A stretch of 64,000 nucleotides of DNA from JANNWF01 sp052390415 (GCA_052390415.1 JBQTGY010000065.1:1-64000); one strand, 5' to 3'. Shown: positions 36,937 through 46,221, numbered from the stretch's first letter. The notes: generated from the letters alone by a model not told the origin. A program made the numbers and translations.

Positions 36937-37611
36937 TCACCAATAGTCCGGCTTGTCGATTGGCTTTTTGGCCGTCGGCACGCGCGCCGGAAGTTGGCAG
37001 GCCGCCAGCTCAGCGTTCTTTATCTCCTGGCGCGTCCAGTCTGCAAATTGCGAGAGCGATGCGTTTGCTGGTCTCCGTTCCTCGCCCGATAGCTGCTCGC
37101 GCCTCGGCAGGATGAGACCACGCCGTACCTCAGGCGCGTCGACGCATAGCAGCTTCAGCGCGGGCACCAAGTCGCTGTCGCTGGTCACAAGCACTGCTTG
37201 CTCGCACTCGCCACGAATCGCGTCGCGATACAGCTGCAACGCCAAGTGCACATCGGATTCCTTCTCCTCAAGGCGCCAGATCTCGACCCGATCCTGTTTG
37301 TTGGGAGGCACCACCTTGCGTGGTGCCCAAGCGCCCTCGAGCGAATACCAGCCGTTGTAAATCTCTACTCGACCGCGTTGTTGGATGGCCCGGTGGTAGC
37401 GGTCTTGAGCATTCGCGGCTGCATTGCCGTGTGATGCCAACCTCGCCTTGATCGGCGCTGTGAAATACCGAACCTGCACCAAGTCCGACTTTGGATCCTG
37501 CACATGCAAGATCAACTTAATCAACGCAACCAAGTCGAGCCATTTGTATGGCGTGTTCTTGAGGCATCCGAAGAACAGGTTGTAGCCGTCAACAAACGCG
37601 ATGGTGCGCAA
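36937..37611 (-). CDS. NYN domain (LabA/DUF88-like) putative ribonuclease
   Basis: 224 residues from TTG 37611. PIN-like NYN fold with the acidic residues in place: FVDGYNLFFG, KESDVHLALQLYRDA and LVTSDSDLVPAL. NYN proteins are Mg2+-dependent nucleases acting on RNA. The C-terminal ARVPTAKKPIDKPDYW end is typical of the group, so the 3' end is complete. Start is uncertain: there is no ATG before the conserved block, and the 5' side abuts a ggggtcagatttt motif and an 11-bp hairpin, suggesting that upstream DNA has been replaced. Convergent with the SLC13 gene. Confidence 0.78.
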   Translation of the reverse strand: MRTIAFVDGYNLFFGCLKNTPYKWLDLVALIKLILHVQDPKSDLVQVRYFTAPIKARLASHGNAAANAQDRYHRAIQQRGRVEIYNGWYSLEGAWAPRKVVPPNKQDRVEIWRLEEKESDVHLALQLYRDAIRGECEQAVLVTSDSDLVPALKLLCVDAPEVRRGLILPRREQLSGEERRPANASLSQFADWTRQEIKNAELAACQLPARVPTAKKPIDKPDYW

Positions 37612-37629
37612 AATCTGACCCCAGAAATG

Positions 37630-37656
37630 ACAACACCGGCACGAGGCCGGTGTTGT
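37630..37656. terminator. Strong stem-loop upstream of the NYN gene
   Basis: Arms acaacaccggc and gccggtgttgt are perfect complements (11 bp) with loop acgag. On either strand no long U-run follows. It lies between the start of the NYN gene and the 3' end of the AraC gene (both minus strand), so it could terminate the AraC transcript. It may also be the end of a small mobile repeat. Confidence 0.55.
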
Positions 37657-37831
37657 CGCCCGGAGAGTATTCGCGAACCGAATCGCGAGCTCAGCGGGTG
37701 AGTTGTGGGCCAATGCTAGTCCGCGTTGGCAGCTTAGTCCAGCCGTGATCGGAGCAGGGCCGCCTTGGCCAAGCAAACGCCATCTCCCGTTCGCATGTGC
37801 CGCAATCCCAACCGCCAATCCTGCTCTGTGC

Positions 37832-38887
37832 TCACAGGCCACCAGACCTGATCGATGGCGCTTTCGATTGCTGGACAACGCGCCTGAACTCCCCGGCCGA
37901 CATCCCGAACCAGCGTTTGACGGCATGTTGCAGGGCGGCTGGCTCGGAGAATCCCAGTAGATAAGCGATCTCGCCTATCGCCAATTGGCCAGCAAGATGC
38001 ACCTGCGCGAGATCGCGCCGCGAGTCATCCTTGAGCTGACGAAAGCTCAGGCCAGCCTCAGCCAATCTGGCGCGCAGCGCGGTTGCGCGGGTGCCACATT
38101 GTTTGGCGAGCTGTTCCAGTGACAGCGGCTTTCCACTCAGCCAGCTGCGGCGCATACGTTCGGCTGCGCGCTCAACCAGGTCTTCTGCGACGGCCGGCAA
38201 CTGACGGTTGGCGAATTGCTCAAGGATCGTGCGCAGGTAGTGATCGTGGGTCTGCAACGGCCAGCTCATTGCTTCGCGGTGAAACGTCAGCGAGTTCTGT
38301 TGAGTATCGAATCGCGGTTCCATCCCGAAGCGATCTCGATAGGCCGTGATCGGCGCCTGCGCGCGGGCGTTGAATTGCACATCGCGCAACGGCAGTTCGC
38401 GGCCAGAGGCGGTGGTCATCAACACGCAGCACATGCTCAGAAAATGTTCGACGATCCATGGGTTATGCCGGTCACCGCTGTCCAGATTCCGATTGGAATA
38501 GGTGAAACGCGCCACGTCGCCTTCCAGGTGAAGACTGAAGCGGTCGTTGACATCGGTGAGTCGCATGTAGCGCGACACCGATTCCAGCGCATCACCCACG
38601 GTGGCGCAGCGAAGGGCCAGATGGGTGACCACGTGCATCTGGCCGGAAGGAAACTGGTCGATCAGACGCAGACCAATGTCGGCTTGTGTTGACGCCGCAC
38701 GCGCCCACAAGGCGTCGAACAAATCGACCGGGAACTGAAGCTCCGGCGAGGTCAACTGCTCGCGGCTGACGCCCGCCGTGTGCAGCAGTGCATCCTGCGG
38801 GAGGCCGGCTTGCTCCAGCAAGGCGATCAGGAAGCGAACCGTGATCGAGGTGGTCGTGCCGCTGGACACCGCTGCTCCGATCATCAT
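37832..38887 (-). CDS. AraC family transcriptional regulator
   Basis: 351 residues. N-terminal Arabinose_bd-type sensor domain (FPVDLFDALWARAASTQADIGL; LRCATVGDALESVSRYMRL), C-terminal double helix-turn-helix AraC domain (LSLEQLAKQCGTRATALRAR and IGEIAYLLGFSEPAALQHAV, ending in RWFGMSAGEFRR). It belongs to the group related to OruR/ArgR-like lipid and amino-acid regulators. Divergent from the sterol-desaturase gene, which is its most likely target; about 80 bp separate them. Confidence 0.88.
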   Translation of the reverse strand: MMIGAAVSSGTTTSITVRFLIALLEQAGLPQDALLHTAGVSREQLTSPELQFPVDLFDALWARAASTQADIGLRLIDQFPSGQMHVVTHLALRCATVGDALESVSRYMRLTDVNDRFSLHLEGDVARFTYSNRNLDSGDRHNPWIVEHFLSMCCVLMTTASGRELPLRDVQFNARAQAPITAYRDRFGMEPRFDTQQNSLTFHREAMSWPLQTHDHYLRTILEQFANRQLPAVAEDLVERAAERMRRSWLSGKPLSLEQLAKQCGTRATALRARLAEAGLSFRQLKDDSRRDLAQVHLAGQLAIGEIAYLLGFSEPAALQHAVKRWFGMSAGEFRRVVQQSKAPSIRSGGL

Positions 38888-38968
38888 TTGGGTCGGTTGC
38901 GATCATCGCCAGCGGCCTGCGCGGTGTCCATCATGCGCAACTTGAGTCGTGAGGGGGCATTGCTCACC

Positions 38969-39901
38969 ATGCTGCAGTGGATAGCTGATCACACGGCAAT
39001 TACCATCCTGCTGATCTTCCTTGCCTTCGCGGCAGCCGAGCTGATCCGCGGCCGCTTTCGCAGTCCGCACGAGACCGCCGAAGATGCGCCGCTGGAAGCG
39101 GCCATCACCATGCTTTTCGCCGGGCTGATCTATCCCGGCATCTTGTTGCTGGTCGGTTGGCTAGCGCTGCACTACACGCCGGAACTCGCCGGAAGCCTGT
39201 CGCACTTGCCGCTGTGGGCGATGATCGGCCTGTTCCTGATCGGCGACGATCTGACCCAATACTGGTGGCATCGCGCTTCGCACTCGCCGTTGCTTTGGCC
39301 ACTGCATCGTGCGCATCACTCGGCACCGTACATGGGCATCCGGGTCGTGTACCGCAACAATTTTTTCTACTACGCGATGATGCCGGGCCTTTGGATCAGC
39401 GCCTATCTGGTATTCCTCGGTTTGGGAGCGGTGTACCCCTGGTATGTGCTGGTGAAGATGCTGGTGATCTTTGGCGCGCATTCCGAGCTGCGCTGGGATG
39501 CGGTGCTGTATCGGCATCGTTGGTTGCATCCGCTGGCGTGGATCGTGGAGCGCACGATCTCGACTCCGGCAACCCATTACGCCCATCACGCGATGACTCA
39601 GAAAGACGGGATCGGCCATTACGCGGGCAACTTCGGCAATCTATTGTTTTTTTGGGATGTGTGTTTTGGCACGGCGCGCATTACCCGTCGTTACCCCGCC
39701 CGATCGGGGCTGTATGACGATGTGGTCTATGGTCCGGAAAACTGGCGTGTGCAGCTGTTCTACCCGCTGTTTCGGTCAACGCGTGAGCCTTCAGTGTTGG
39801 CGACAAGTGCCGCCGCGTCGGTGGCTGGTGCCGCGCTCGACCCCAACCCCGAGCAACTCAAACAACCGAGTCGATGGGCGCGTGGACCGTTCGCACACTA
39901 G
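38969..39901 (+). CDS. Sterol desaturase/fatty acid hydroxylase family protein
   Basis: 310 residues. Three or four transmembrane helices and the di-iron histidine clusters of the family: HRASH, HRAHHS and HYAHHA. Members hydroxylate or desaturate lipids at the membrane. ATG at 38969 has a GAGGGG about 12 bases ahead; ATG 38933 is an alternative. The stop TAG straddles the left end of a MITE-like palindrome, so the last residues (after ~FRSTREPS) may have been re-written by that insertion. Probably regulated by the divergent AraC protein; natural substrate unknown. Confidence 0.85.
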   Translation: MLQWIADHTAITILLIFLAFAAAELIRGRFRSPHETAEDAPLEAAITMLFAGLIYPGILLLVGWLALHYTPELAGSLSHLPLWAMIGLFLIGDDLTQYWWHRASHSPLLWPLHRAHHSAPYMGIRVVYRNNFFYYAMMPGLWISAYLVFLGLGAVYPWYVLVKMLVIFGAHSELRWDAVLYRHRWLHPLAWIVERTISTPATHYAHHAMTQKDGIGHYAGNFGNLLFFWDVCFGTARITRRYPARSGLYDDVVYGPENWRVQLFYPLFRSTREPSVLATSAAASVAGAALDPNPEQLKQPSRWARGPFAH

Positions 39902-40063
39902 TGGGCTGTAACGGACAAATCGAAAGTAGCTCGCTCGGTTTGGCCGCGCTGGACATGCTCCTCACTCCGCCAATAGCTTTGCCTATTGGCCTCGCTCCGG
40001 AGCGGCGTCCATCACGCCCATCCCGTCGCGATCCCACTTCCGCTTCATCCGTTACAGCCCACT
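39900..40063. repeat. 164-bp MITE-like imperfect palindrome
   Basis: The ends are perfect 16-bp inverted repeats: agtgggctgtaacgga (39900-39915) and its complement (40048-40063). Similarity of the two arms continues inward (gaaagt/gaagt..., ggac/gtcc) to a central hairpin ccaatag-N6-ctattgg (39970-39989). A fully self-complementary non-coding element of this size is typical of a MITE or large palindromic repeat. No clear target-site duplication is visible. Confidence 0.75.
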
Positions 40064-40081
40064 GGGCGCATTTTTCGGTCT

Positions 40082-40168
40082 CTTTCAGCCCTCACCGAAC
40101 ACGCTGAAAGGAGCAGACGTGCGGGAGCGCGCCCTTGGAGGGCGTCGCTCCGGCGACGCCGCTTTCAG
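40082..40168. repeat. Stem-loop-rich intergenic repeat
   Basis: Three copies of a 7-base unit in alternate orientation (ctttcag 40082-40088, ctgaaag 40104-40110, ctttcag 40162-40168) enclose a perfect hairpin ggcgtcgc-tccg-gcgacgcc (40141-40160). It fills the rest of the gap before the acyltransferase gene with the palindrome to its left. The remaining bases to 40361 hold no recognisable gene. Confidence 0.55.
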
Positions 40169-40361
40169 GATGCGCACCACGCGCAAGACCTGTCGTGCAA
40201 TTGCCCATCAATCTCGAAGAACTTCGCTAGCGGTTGATCGAGCGCCGACGTAAAACAGCAGGCACAGAATGGCCTTGATCTCGCACTACTCAAGCCCAAT
40301 ATGCGGCTCGATACGCCGACGTTGGGTGCTTTGCTCTACTGAGATGCGTAATGTTGCTGCA

Positions 40362-41159
40362 ATGAACTCGATTTCCGACCTCGCTTCGCCTCGGCGTGAT
40401 GCGCTGCGGCCGCTGCGCTATGCGGTCCGTGCGCCGTTTCTGCTGGTGCACCTGGCGTTGGCGTTGCCGCTCACCTTGATCTGCATCAACCCGCTGACCC
40501 AGCGTTGGCGGATTGCTGGCGAGCGGGTCGATCACCGCGTGATCCGCGCCTGGTCGGGCGTGTTGTTGCGCATCTTTGGCTTCAAGTTGCGCCGCATCGG
40601 CACACCGGTGCGTGGGCCGGCGATGTTTGTCGCCAATCACGTGTCGTGGATCGACATCGAGTTGATGCACAGCCAAAAGGTGGTCGGTTTTGTCGCCAAG
40701 AGCGAGATCAGCCGTTGGCCCTTGATCGGCTGGTTGGCCAGTCGCGCCGGCACCATCTATCACCATCGTGGCAACAACGAATCGTTGAATGGGGTGATGC
40801 ATCAAATGGTGGAACGCTTGCAGCAAGGGGAATCCGTGGGCGTGTTCCCGGAAGGGCGCACTACCGACGGGCTGAGCCTGGGGCCGTTTCACGCGCGCAT
40901 CTTTCAGCCGGCCGTGCTTGCGGTTTCCACCGTGCAGCCCGTGGCGCTGCGTTTCGGCGAACACGGTTGTGCGCAAGCCAGCGTCGCATTTGCCGCGGGC
41001 GAGAACTTTTTGCAGAATTTTCTGCGCCTGCTGGGCGAGCCAAGCCGGATCGCCGAGGTGCATTTTCTGGAACCGCTGGAAGCCGGTGACCAAGGTCGCC
41101 GCTGGTTGGCTGAGCGCTGCCGCGAACGCATCTTGGCGGCGATGGCCAGTCGCGCTTGA
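40362..41159 (+). CDS. 1-acyl-sn-glycerol-3-phosphate acyltransferase family protein (PlsC-like)
   Basis: 265 residues. An N-terminal transmembrane helix (APFLLVHLALALPLTLICIN) precedes the acyltransferase motifs: NHVSWIDIE (HX4D catalytic block), YHHRGNNESL and VGVFPEGRTTDG, and VALRFGEHG. Members transfer acyl groups to lysophospholipids in the inner membrane. ATGs at 40344 and 40362 are both usable; neither has a strong ribosome site. The YheT gene begins 27 bp after the stop and is probably co-transcribed. Confidence 0.86.
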   Translation: MNSISDLASPRRDALRPLRYAVRAPFLLVHLALALPLTLICINPLTQRWRIAGERVDHRVIRAWSGVLLRIFGFKLRRIGTPVRGPAMFVANHVSWIDIELMHSQKVVGFVAKSEISRWPLIGWLASRAGTIYHHRGNNESLNGVMHQMVERLQQGESVGVFPEGRTTDGLSLGPFHARIFQPAVLAVSTVQPVALRFGEHGCAQASVAFAAGENFLQNFLRLLGEPSRIAEVHFLEPLEAGDQGRRWLAERCRERILAAMASRA

Positions 41160-41186
41160 TTGCCGGATAAATCGATCAGGCGTCCC

Positions 41187-42176
41187 ATGAACCCGCCGCC
41201 CTTCCTGCCGCCGCGCTTTCTACGCAATCCGCATGTGCAATCGGTGCTGGCCTCCAGCTCGCTGCGCCGCGCGTTGGCGCGACGGCGACGCGTGCGCTTG
41301 GAAACGCCAGCGCAGGAAATCCTGCTCGACTGCGGTGATGGCGTGCGGCTGCAAGGCTTTCATACCGTCCAACATGCACTGCCGAAGCCACGCGGGCTGG
41401 CTGTGCTGTTGCACGGCTGGGAAGGCAGCGCGCAATCGACGTATCTGTTGCGCACCGGTGCGCACCTGCTGGATGAAGGTTTCGACGTGTTCCGCCTCAA
41501 CATGCGCGATCACGGCGATACCCATCATTTGAACGATGGACTGTTCCACTCCAATCGCATCGATGAAGTGGTGGGCGCGGTGGGCGCGTTGGCCAAACGT
41601 TTTGCTGAGCTGCCGATGGCCGTGGTCGGGTATTCGTTGGGCGGCAACTTTGCCTTGCGCGTCGCTCTGCGTGCGCCGGCCGCCGGCATCCCGCTGGTGC
41701 ATGCGGTGGCCGTGTGTCCGGTCATCAGCCCGGCTGCAGGACTCGCTTCGATCGAAACCGCGCCGTGGTTTTACGAGGCGTACTTTCTGAAGAAGTGGCG
41801 CGGCTCGCTGCGGCGCAAGGCCGATCTGTTTCCCAAACAGTACAAGCGCGAAGACTGGGAGCGCGGGCAAAACCTGCGTGGCCTCACCCAACAACTGGTC
41901 GAACAACACACCGATTTCGGCACCCTTGAACGCTATCTCGACGGTTATTCGCTGGCCGGTGATCGGCTGCTGGCGATGCAAGTCCCGAGCAGCATTCTCA
42001 CCGCCGCTGATGACCCCATCATTCCGGTCGAAGACTTCCGCCGCCTTACGCTGTCGCCTATGGTGCGACTGGAAATCGCCGAACACGGCGGCCACTGCGG
42101 ATTCCTGCGCGGCTTGAATGGCCGTACGTATGCGGAAGATTTCATCGCGGCGGCGCTGCGCGGTGCGGTGGGGTAA
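41187..42176 (+). CDS. YheT family alpha/beta hydrolase
   Basis: 329 residues. NPHVQSVLASSSLRR at the N-terminus, oxyanion LLHGWEGSAQSTYL, MRDHGDTHHLN, nucleophile VGYSLGGNF, acid AADDPIIPVED and the histidine AEHGGHCGFL match the YheT/ABHD1 lineage. Members are carboxylesterases of uncertain natural substrate. Location behind a PlsC-like acyltransferase hints at lipid metabolism. Confidence 0.87.
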   Translation: MNPPPFLPPRFLRNPHVQSVLASSSLRRALARRRRVRLETPAQEILLDCGDGVRLQGFHTVQHALPKPRGLAVLLHGWEGSAQSTYLLRTGAHLLDEGFDVFRLNMRDHGDTHHLNDGLFHSNRIDEVVGAVGALAKRFAELPMAVVGYSLGGNFALRVALRAPAAGIPLVHAVAVCPVISPAAGLASIETAPWFYEAYFLKKWRGSLRRKADLFPKQYKREDWERGQNLRGLTQQLVEQHTDFGTLERYLDGYSLAGDRLLAMQVPSSILTAADDPIIPVEDFRRLTLSPMVRLEIAEHGGHCGFLRGLNGRTYAEDFIAAALRGAVG

Positions 42177-42387
42177 CGAAGCCGGCCGGCTGCTCGCAAA
42201 CGGCGCAGGCCAAGTTGACGTCGACGGCGGACAGCCGACACTTCCTGCGCCGCTGAACGGCAACTTTCGCCCAGCTGAGCGACAGCAAAATCCTCGGCCC
42301 ACATCGGTCAACTGTCGTTGGTTCATCTCGTTATTGCAGCCAGAGATAGCCCATCAGGGGCTATCCGGAAGCGCGAGGGTGCAGATC

Positions 42388-42813
42388 ATGAAAATCCGAA
42401 CACAAGCTGCCTGGGTGCTGGGCTTGGCACTGGGCTTGCTCGCGACAGGCGACGTGCAGGCGCGGCGTGATCGTGACGACAACCCGCCCGGGCCACGGGG
42501 CGGCGCGGGTAGCAATTGGGAAAATCCGCGCGGCTGGCGCGGCGGCCCGGGTGCATCGCCTGATCATCGGTACTGGCGCCACGATGGCAAACGCCTGCGC
42601 TTCGAGCGGGTCGAGCATGGGTATTACTTTCATGCCGATCACGGTTACTGGCATCCGCAGCATGGCTTCTGGAATGCGCCTGCGCGCTGTTGGTGGGACA
42701 ACGACAACAATCCGCCAGGGCGACGCGGCGGTCGTGGCACCAACTGGGAAAATCCGCCGGGCTGGGTCGGTGGTCCGGGATCGTCGCCAGATGGTTTTGG
42801 CCGGTGTCGCTGA
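42388..42813 (+). CDS. Small secreted protein with duplicated NPPG...WENP...GGPG repeat
   Basis: 141 residues. Signal peptide (MKIRTQAAWVLGLALGLLA, ending near VQA). The mature part has two 30-residue repeats, residues 30-59 and 106-135, 23 of 30 identical, sharing NPPG, RGG, NWENP, GW, GGPG and SPD. Between them is an aromatic/His-rich segment (GYYFHADHGYWHPQHGFW) and there are two cysteines (101, 140). A GAGGG nine bases upstream supports the start. No known function; the composition suggests an extracellular structural or metal-binding protein (inference). Confidence 0.72.
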   Translation: MKIRTQAAWVLGLALGLLATGDVQARRDRDDNPPGPRGGAGSNWENPRGWRGGPGASPDHRYWRHDGKRLRFERVEHGYYFHADHGYWHPQHGFWNAPARCWWDNDNNPPGRRGGRGTNWENPPGWVGGPGSSPDGFGRCR

Positions 42814-42858
42814 GCACGTGAGAGGAAGTTCACTTTGCCAAGGCAGGAGCAGCGCGCT

Positions 42859-43647
42859 TCACGCACCCGCCGGCAACCCCAATAACAGCGCTGCGCCCAA
42901 GCCAATCCGATACCAGGCGAACCCAGTGAAGCGGTGGGTCTTGATGTAGCCGAGCAGCCAGCGTACGGCCGCAAATCCGGCCAAGGTGGCGGCGATAAAG
43001 GCCACGGCCAGCTCGCTCCACGCTTCGCCACCTTGGCCGCCGTCGCGAATCAGCGCGTATCCGGTGGCAGCGAACATCGTGGGGATGCCGAGCAGAAAGG
43101 CGAACTCGGTGGCCGCTGGGCGGTTGGAGGCACCGGCCAGCATGGCCACAAAGATCGCAGCGGCCGAGCGTGAAGTGCCGGGAAACACACCCGCCACGAC
43201 TTGCGCGATGCCAACCAGGATCGCCACCGTCCAGGTGATCCGCGTCGAATCCACTCGACCCGCGGTGATTCGCTCGGCAATCAGGATCAACACACCGCCG
43301 ATCAACAAGGCCCAAGCAATCGGGGTGACTGTTTCGGGCAAACGAATGCCGGCTTTGCTGACCGCCAGACCGAGCACAGCCGTGATGCCGAATGCCACGC
43401 CCAGTTTGATTCCGTAGTCACGTTGCTCGGGATCGCTGAAGAACCCGCGCGCCAAGGTCCACAACCGCTGCCGATACACCAGGCTGACCGCCAAAATGGC
43501 GCCGGCCTGAATGCTGATGTTGAACACATCAGAACGCGGACCCAGCCAATGTTGAGCAATCAGCAAGTGACCGGTGCTGGAGATAGGCAAAAACTCGGTC
43601 AAGCCTTCGATCAGACCAAGCAGGAGGGCGGAGAGCAGGCTGTCCAT
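42859..43647 (-). CDS. uppP: Undecaprenyl-diphosphatase UppP (BacA)
   Basis: 262 residues. Catalytic segments are complete: GLIEGLTEFLPISSTGHLLI near the N-terminus and VFPGTSRSAAAIF in the middle, with about eight transmembrane helices. UppP recycles the C55 lipid carrier for peptidoglycan and O-antigen synthesis in the inner membrane, and confers bacitracin tolerance. It is divergent from thrA, 111 bp apart. The frame remains open far upstream but homology begins at ATG 43647. Confidence 0.93.
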   Translation of the reverse strand: MDSLLSALLLGLIEGLTEFLPISSTGHLLIAQHWLGPRSDVFNISIQAGAILAVSLVYRQRLWTLARGFFSDPEQRDYGIKLGVAFGITAVLGLAVSKAGIRLPETVTPIAWALLIGGVLILIAERITAGRVDSTRITWTVAILVGIAQVVAGVFPGTSRSAAAIFVAMLAGASNRPAATEFAFLLGIPTMFAATGYALIRDGGQGGEAWSELAVAFIAATLAGFAAVRWLLGYIKTHRFTGFAWYRIGLGAALLLGLPAGA

Positions 43648-43758
43648 GGCTTTGCAAACGTTGAAGTGCGAGCAGGATACGTCAGCACCGCAGCCGTGCT
43701 GCACCGCGGCATTTTGAGGCACACTCGCGAGCCCGCCCCATCTGCTGGTCGCAAAGCC

Positions 43759-46221
43759 GTGTCCAAGCCCATCACCATCGCCCACAAATTCGGTGGCTCC
43801 AGCCTCGCCGACGCCGCCCGCATTGCGCATGTCGCCGACGTGCTCGCTGCGCGCGACGATGCCGTTCAGATCACCGTGGTGTCGGCGATGCAAGGCATGA
43901 CCGATGCGCTGATCGGATTGGCCCGCACCGCCAGCCGCGACACGGATGCGGCGAATCTTGAGCAGCACCTGGTGGTGACCAAACATCGCAAGACCGCGCT
44001 GGCCTTGTTGGGCGACGAAGCGGCGGCGGCACTGATTCCACTGGAGCGCGACTGGGATGATCTGGGTGCGCTGCTGCGCGCGGTGCGCTTGCTCGGTCAT
44101 CCGGCGGCCGACCTGCTCGACTACGTGCAAGGCTTGGGCGAAGTGTGGTCGGCGCAATTGTTGGCCGCCTTCTTGCGCGTCCGCGGTGAAGACGCGATCT
44201 GGTTGGACGCGCGTGAAGTGCTGGTGATCGCACACAACAGTCTGGGCGCAGTCGTGGATTGGGAAATCAGTGCGCGCAACCTGGTCGCGTGGCGCGACTT
44301 GCATCCGCAGAAGCGGATCATCGTCACCGGTTTTGTGGCACGCACGGCGGACGGTCGACCGACCACGCTGGGGCGCAATGGCAGCGACTATTCCGGCGCG
44401 ATTTTCGCGCGCCTGTTCGCTGCGGCTGAGCTGCACATCTGGACCGATGTCGATGGTGTGCTCAGCGCCGATCCACGCTTGGTGCCCGACGCGGTGCTGC
44501 TGCCGCGCATGAGTTATGACGAAGCCTTCGAGTTGGCCTATTTCGGCGCCAAGGTGGTGCATCCGGGCACCATGAGTCCGCTGCTGGCGGCGGGCATTCC
44601 GGTGTGGGTGCGCAATACCTTCAAGCCGGATTTGCCAGGCACCCGCATCGGTCCCGAGCACGATGCCGAGGCGCGACCGGTCAAGGGTCTGACCATTGCC
44701 GCCGAGATGGCGCTGGTGGAAGTGGAAGGCACCGGCATGATCGGCGTGCCCGGCACCGCGGAGCGTGTATTCGGCGCGCTGCGCGAGGCCGACATTTCAG
44801 TGGTGATGATCGCGCAGGCAAGTTCCGAACATTCGATTTGCTGCGCGGTGCGCGGCAGCGATGCCGAGCGCGCGGTGCGCGTACTGCGGGCTGTGTTCGC
44901 CCGCGAATTGGCGTCAGGCATGTTGCAGGCCATCGAGGCGGTCAACGATATCGCCGTGCTGGCGGCCGTGGGCGACGGCATGGCCGGCCATCCGGGCGTA
45001 GCCGCGCAGTTGTTCACTGGCCTCGCACGTGCCGAAGTCAACGTGCGCGCGATTGCGCAGGGTGGCAGCGAGCGCAATATCTCGGTTGCCATCAATGCGG
45101 TGGATGCCACCCGCGCCCTGCGTGCGGTCCACGCGGGTTTCTGGCTGTCGCCACAAACGCTGTCGATTGGCTTGATTGGACCGGGTCAGGTCGGCGCCGT
45201 GCTGCTCGATCAGTTGGCCGCGGCGGCAGACCGTTTGCGCGAGGATTCGCAGCTGGATCTGCGCCTGCGCGGCATCGCCGGTTCCACGCGCATGAGCATT
45301 GCCGAGCGACGCATGGATTGGCCGCATTGGCGTGCTGAGTTTGTCGAGGCCGGCATGCCGCTGGATCTCGACGCGTTCGCCCAGCACATCCGCGCCCCGC
45401 ATTTGCCACACGCGATGATCATCGACTGCAGCGCCAGCGCCGCCGTCGCCGCGCACTACGCCGACTGGTTGGCGGCGGGCATCCATATCGTCACGCCCAA
45501 CAAGCAGGCCGGCAGCGCGCCGCTGGCGCAGTACGACGCGACGCGTGCCGCCGCCAAACGCGGCCATTGGCGCTACGAAGCCACCGTTGGTGCAGGATTG
45601 CCGGTGATCTCGACCCTGCGTGACCTGCTCGATACCGGCGACGAATTGATCGCGGTCGAGGGCATTTTTTCCGGCACCTTGAGTTACCTGTTCAACAATT
45701 TCGACGGCATCAAGCCATTCTCCGAGCTGGTGCTGGAAGCGCGCGCAGCGGGTTATACCGAACCCGATCCGCGCGACGATCTTTCCGGCACCGATGTGGC
45801 TCGCAAGCTGGTGATTCTGGCGCGTGAAGCGGGGCGGCGGATCGAGCTGGGCGATGTGGCGCTGGAGGGCTTGGTGCCACCGGCGTTGACGGCCTTGAGT
45901 CGCGAGCAGTTTCTCGCCCGTGCCAGCGAACTCGACGCGCCCCTCGCTGAGCGAATCAATGCGGCGCGCAGTCGTGGCCGCGTGTTGCGCTTCGTTGCGC
46001 GCCTGGACGAAAGCGGCGCCAGCGTCGGTTTGGTCGAGCTGCCACCCGATCACGCCTTCGCGCATCTGCGACCCACGGACAACGTGGTCCAGTTCACCAC
46101 CGCGCGCTATCGCAACAATCCGCTGGTGGTACAAGGTCCCGGCGCCGGCCCCGATGTCACGGCTGCCGGCGTATTTGCCGACCTGTTGCGTGTGGCCGCC
46201 GCGTTGGGCGCGCGTTTGTGA
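43759..46221 (+). CDS. thrA: Bifunctional aspartokinase / homoserine dehydrogenase I
   Basis: 820 residues, exactly the E. coli ThrA length, from GTG 43759. The aspartokinase part begins ITIAHKFGGSSLADA, with ACT regulatory domains around VKGLTIAAEMALVEVEGTG and SSEHSICCAV. The homoserine dehydrogenase half starts IGLIGPGQVGAVLLDQL, and TPNKQAG and EGIFSGTLSYLFN are typical. It catalyses the first and third steps of threonine and methionine synthesis and should be threonine-inhibited. First gene of a coupled thrABC operon; no threonine leader peptide was found in the 111-bp gap to uppP. Confidence 0.95.
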   Translation: MSKPITIAHKFGGSSLADAARIAHVADVLAARDDAVQITVVSAMQGMTDALIGLARTASRDTDAANLEQHLVVTKHRKTALALLGDEAAAALIPLERDWDDLGALLRAVRLLGHPAADLLDYVQGLGEVWSAQLLAAFLRVRGEDAIWLDAREVLVIAHNSLGAVVDWEISARNLVAWRDLHPQKRIIVTGFVARTADGRPTTLGRNGSDYSGAIFARLFAAAELHIWTDVDGVLSADPRLVPDAVLLPRMSYDEAFELAYFGAKVVHPGTMSPLLAAGIPVWVRNTFKPDLPGTRIGPEHDAEARPVKGLTIAAEMALVEVEGTGMIGVPGTAERVFGALREADISVVMIAQASSEHSICCAVRGSDAERAVRVLRAVFARELASGMLQAIEAVNDIAVLAAVGDGMAGHPGVAAQLFTGLARAEVNVRAIAQGGSERNISVAINAVDATRALRAVHAGFWLSPQTLSIGLIGPGQVGAVLLDQLAAAADRLREDSQLDLRLRGIAGSTRMSIAERRMDWPHWRAEFVEAGMPLDLDAFAQHIRAPHLPHAMIIDCSASAAVAAHYADWLAAGIHIVTPNKQAGSAPLAQYDATRAAAKRGHWRYEATVGAGLPVISTLRDLLDTGDELIAVEGIFSGTLSYLFNNFDGIKPFSELVLEARAAGYTEPDPRDDLSGTDVARKLVILAREAGRRIELGDVALEGLVPPALTALSREQFLARASELDAPLAERINAARSRGRVLRFVARLDESGASVGLVELPPDHAFAHLRPTDNVVQFTTARYRNNPLVVQGPGAGPDVTAAGVFADLLRVAAALGARL

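Noticed and set aside
43201..43758. Upstream extension of thrA
   Set aside because: It would overlap the whole uppP gene on the other strand; thrA homology and E. coli-like length begin at GTG 43759.
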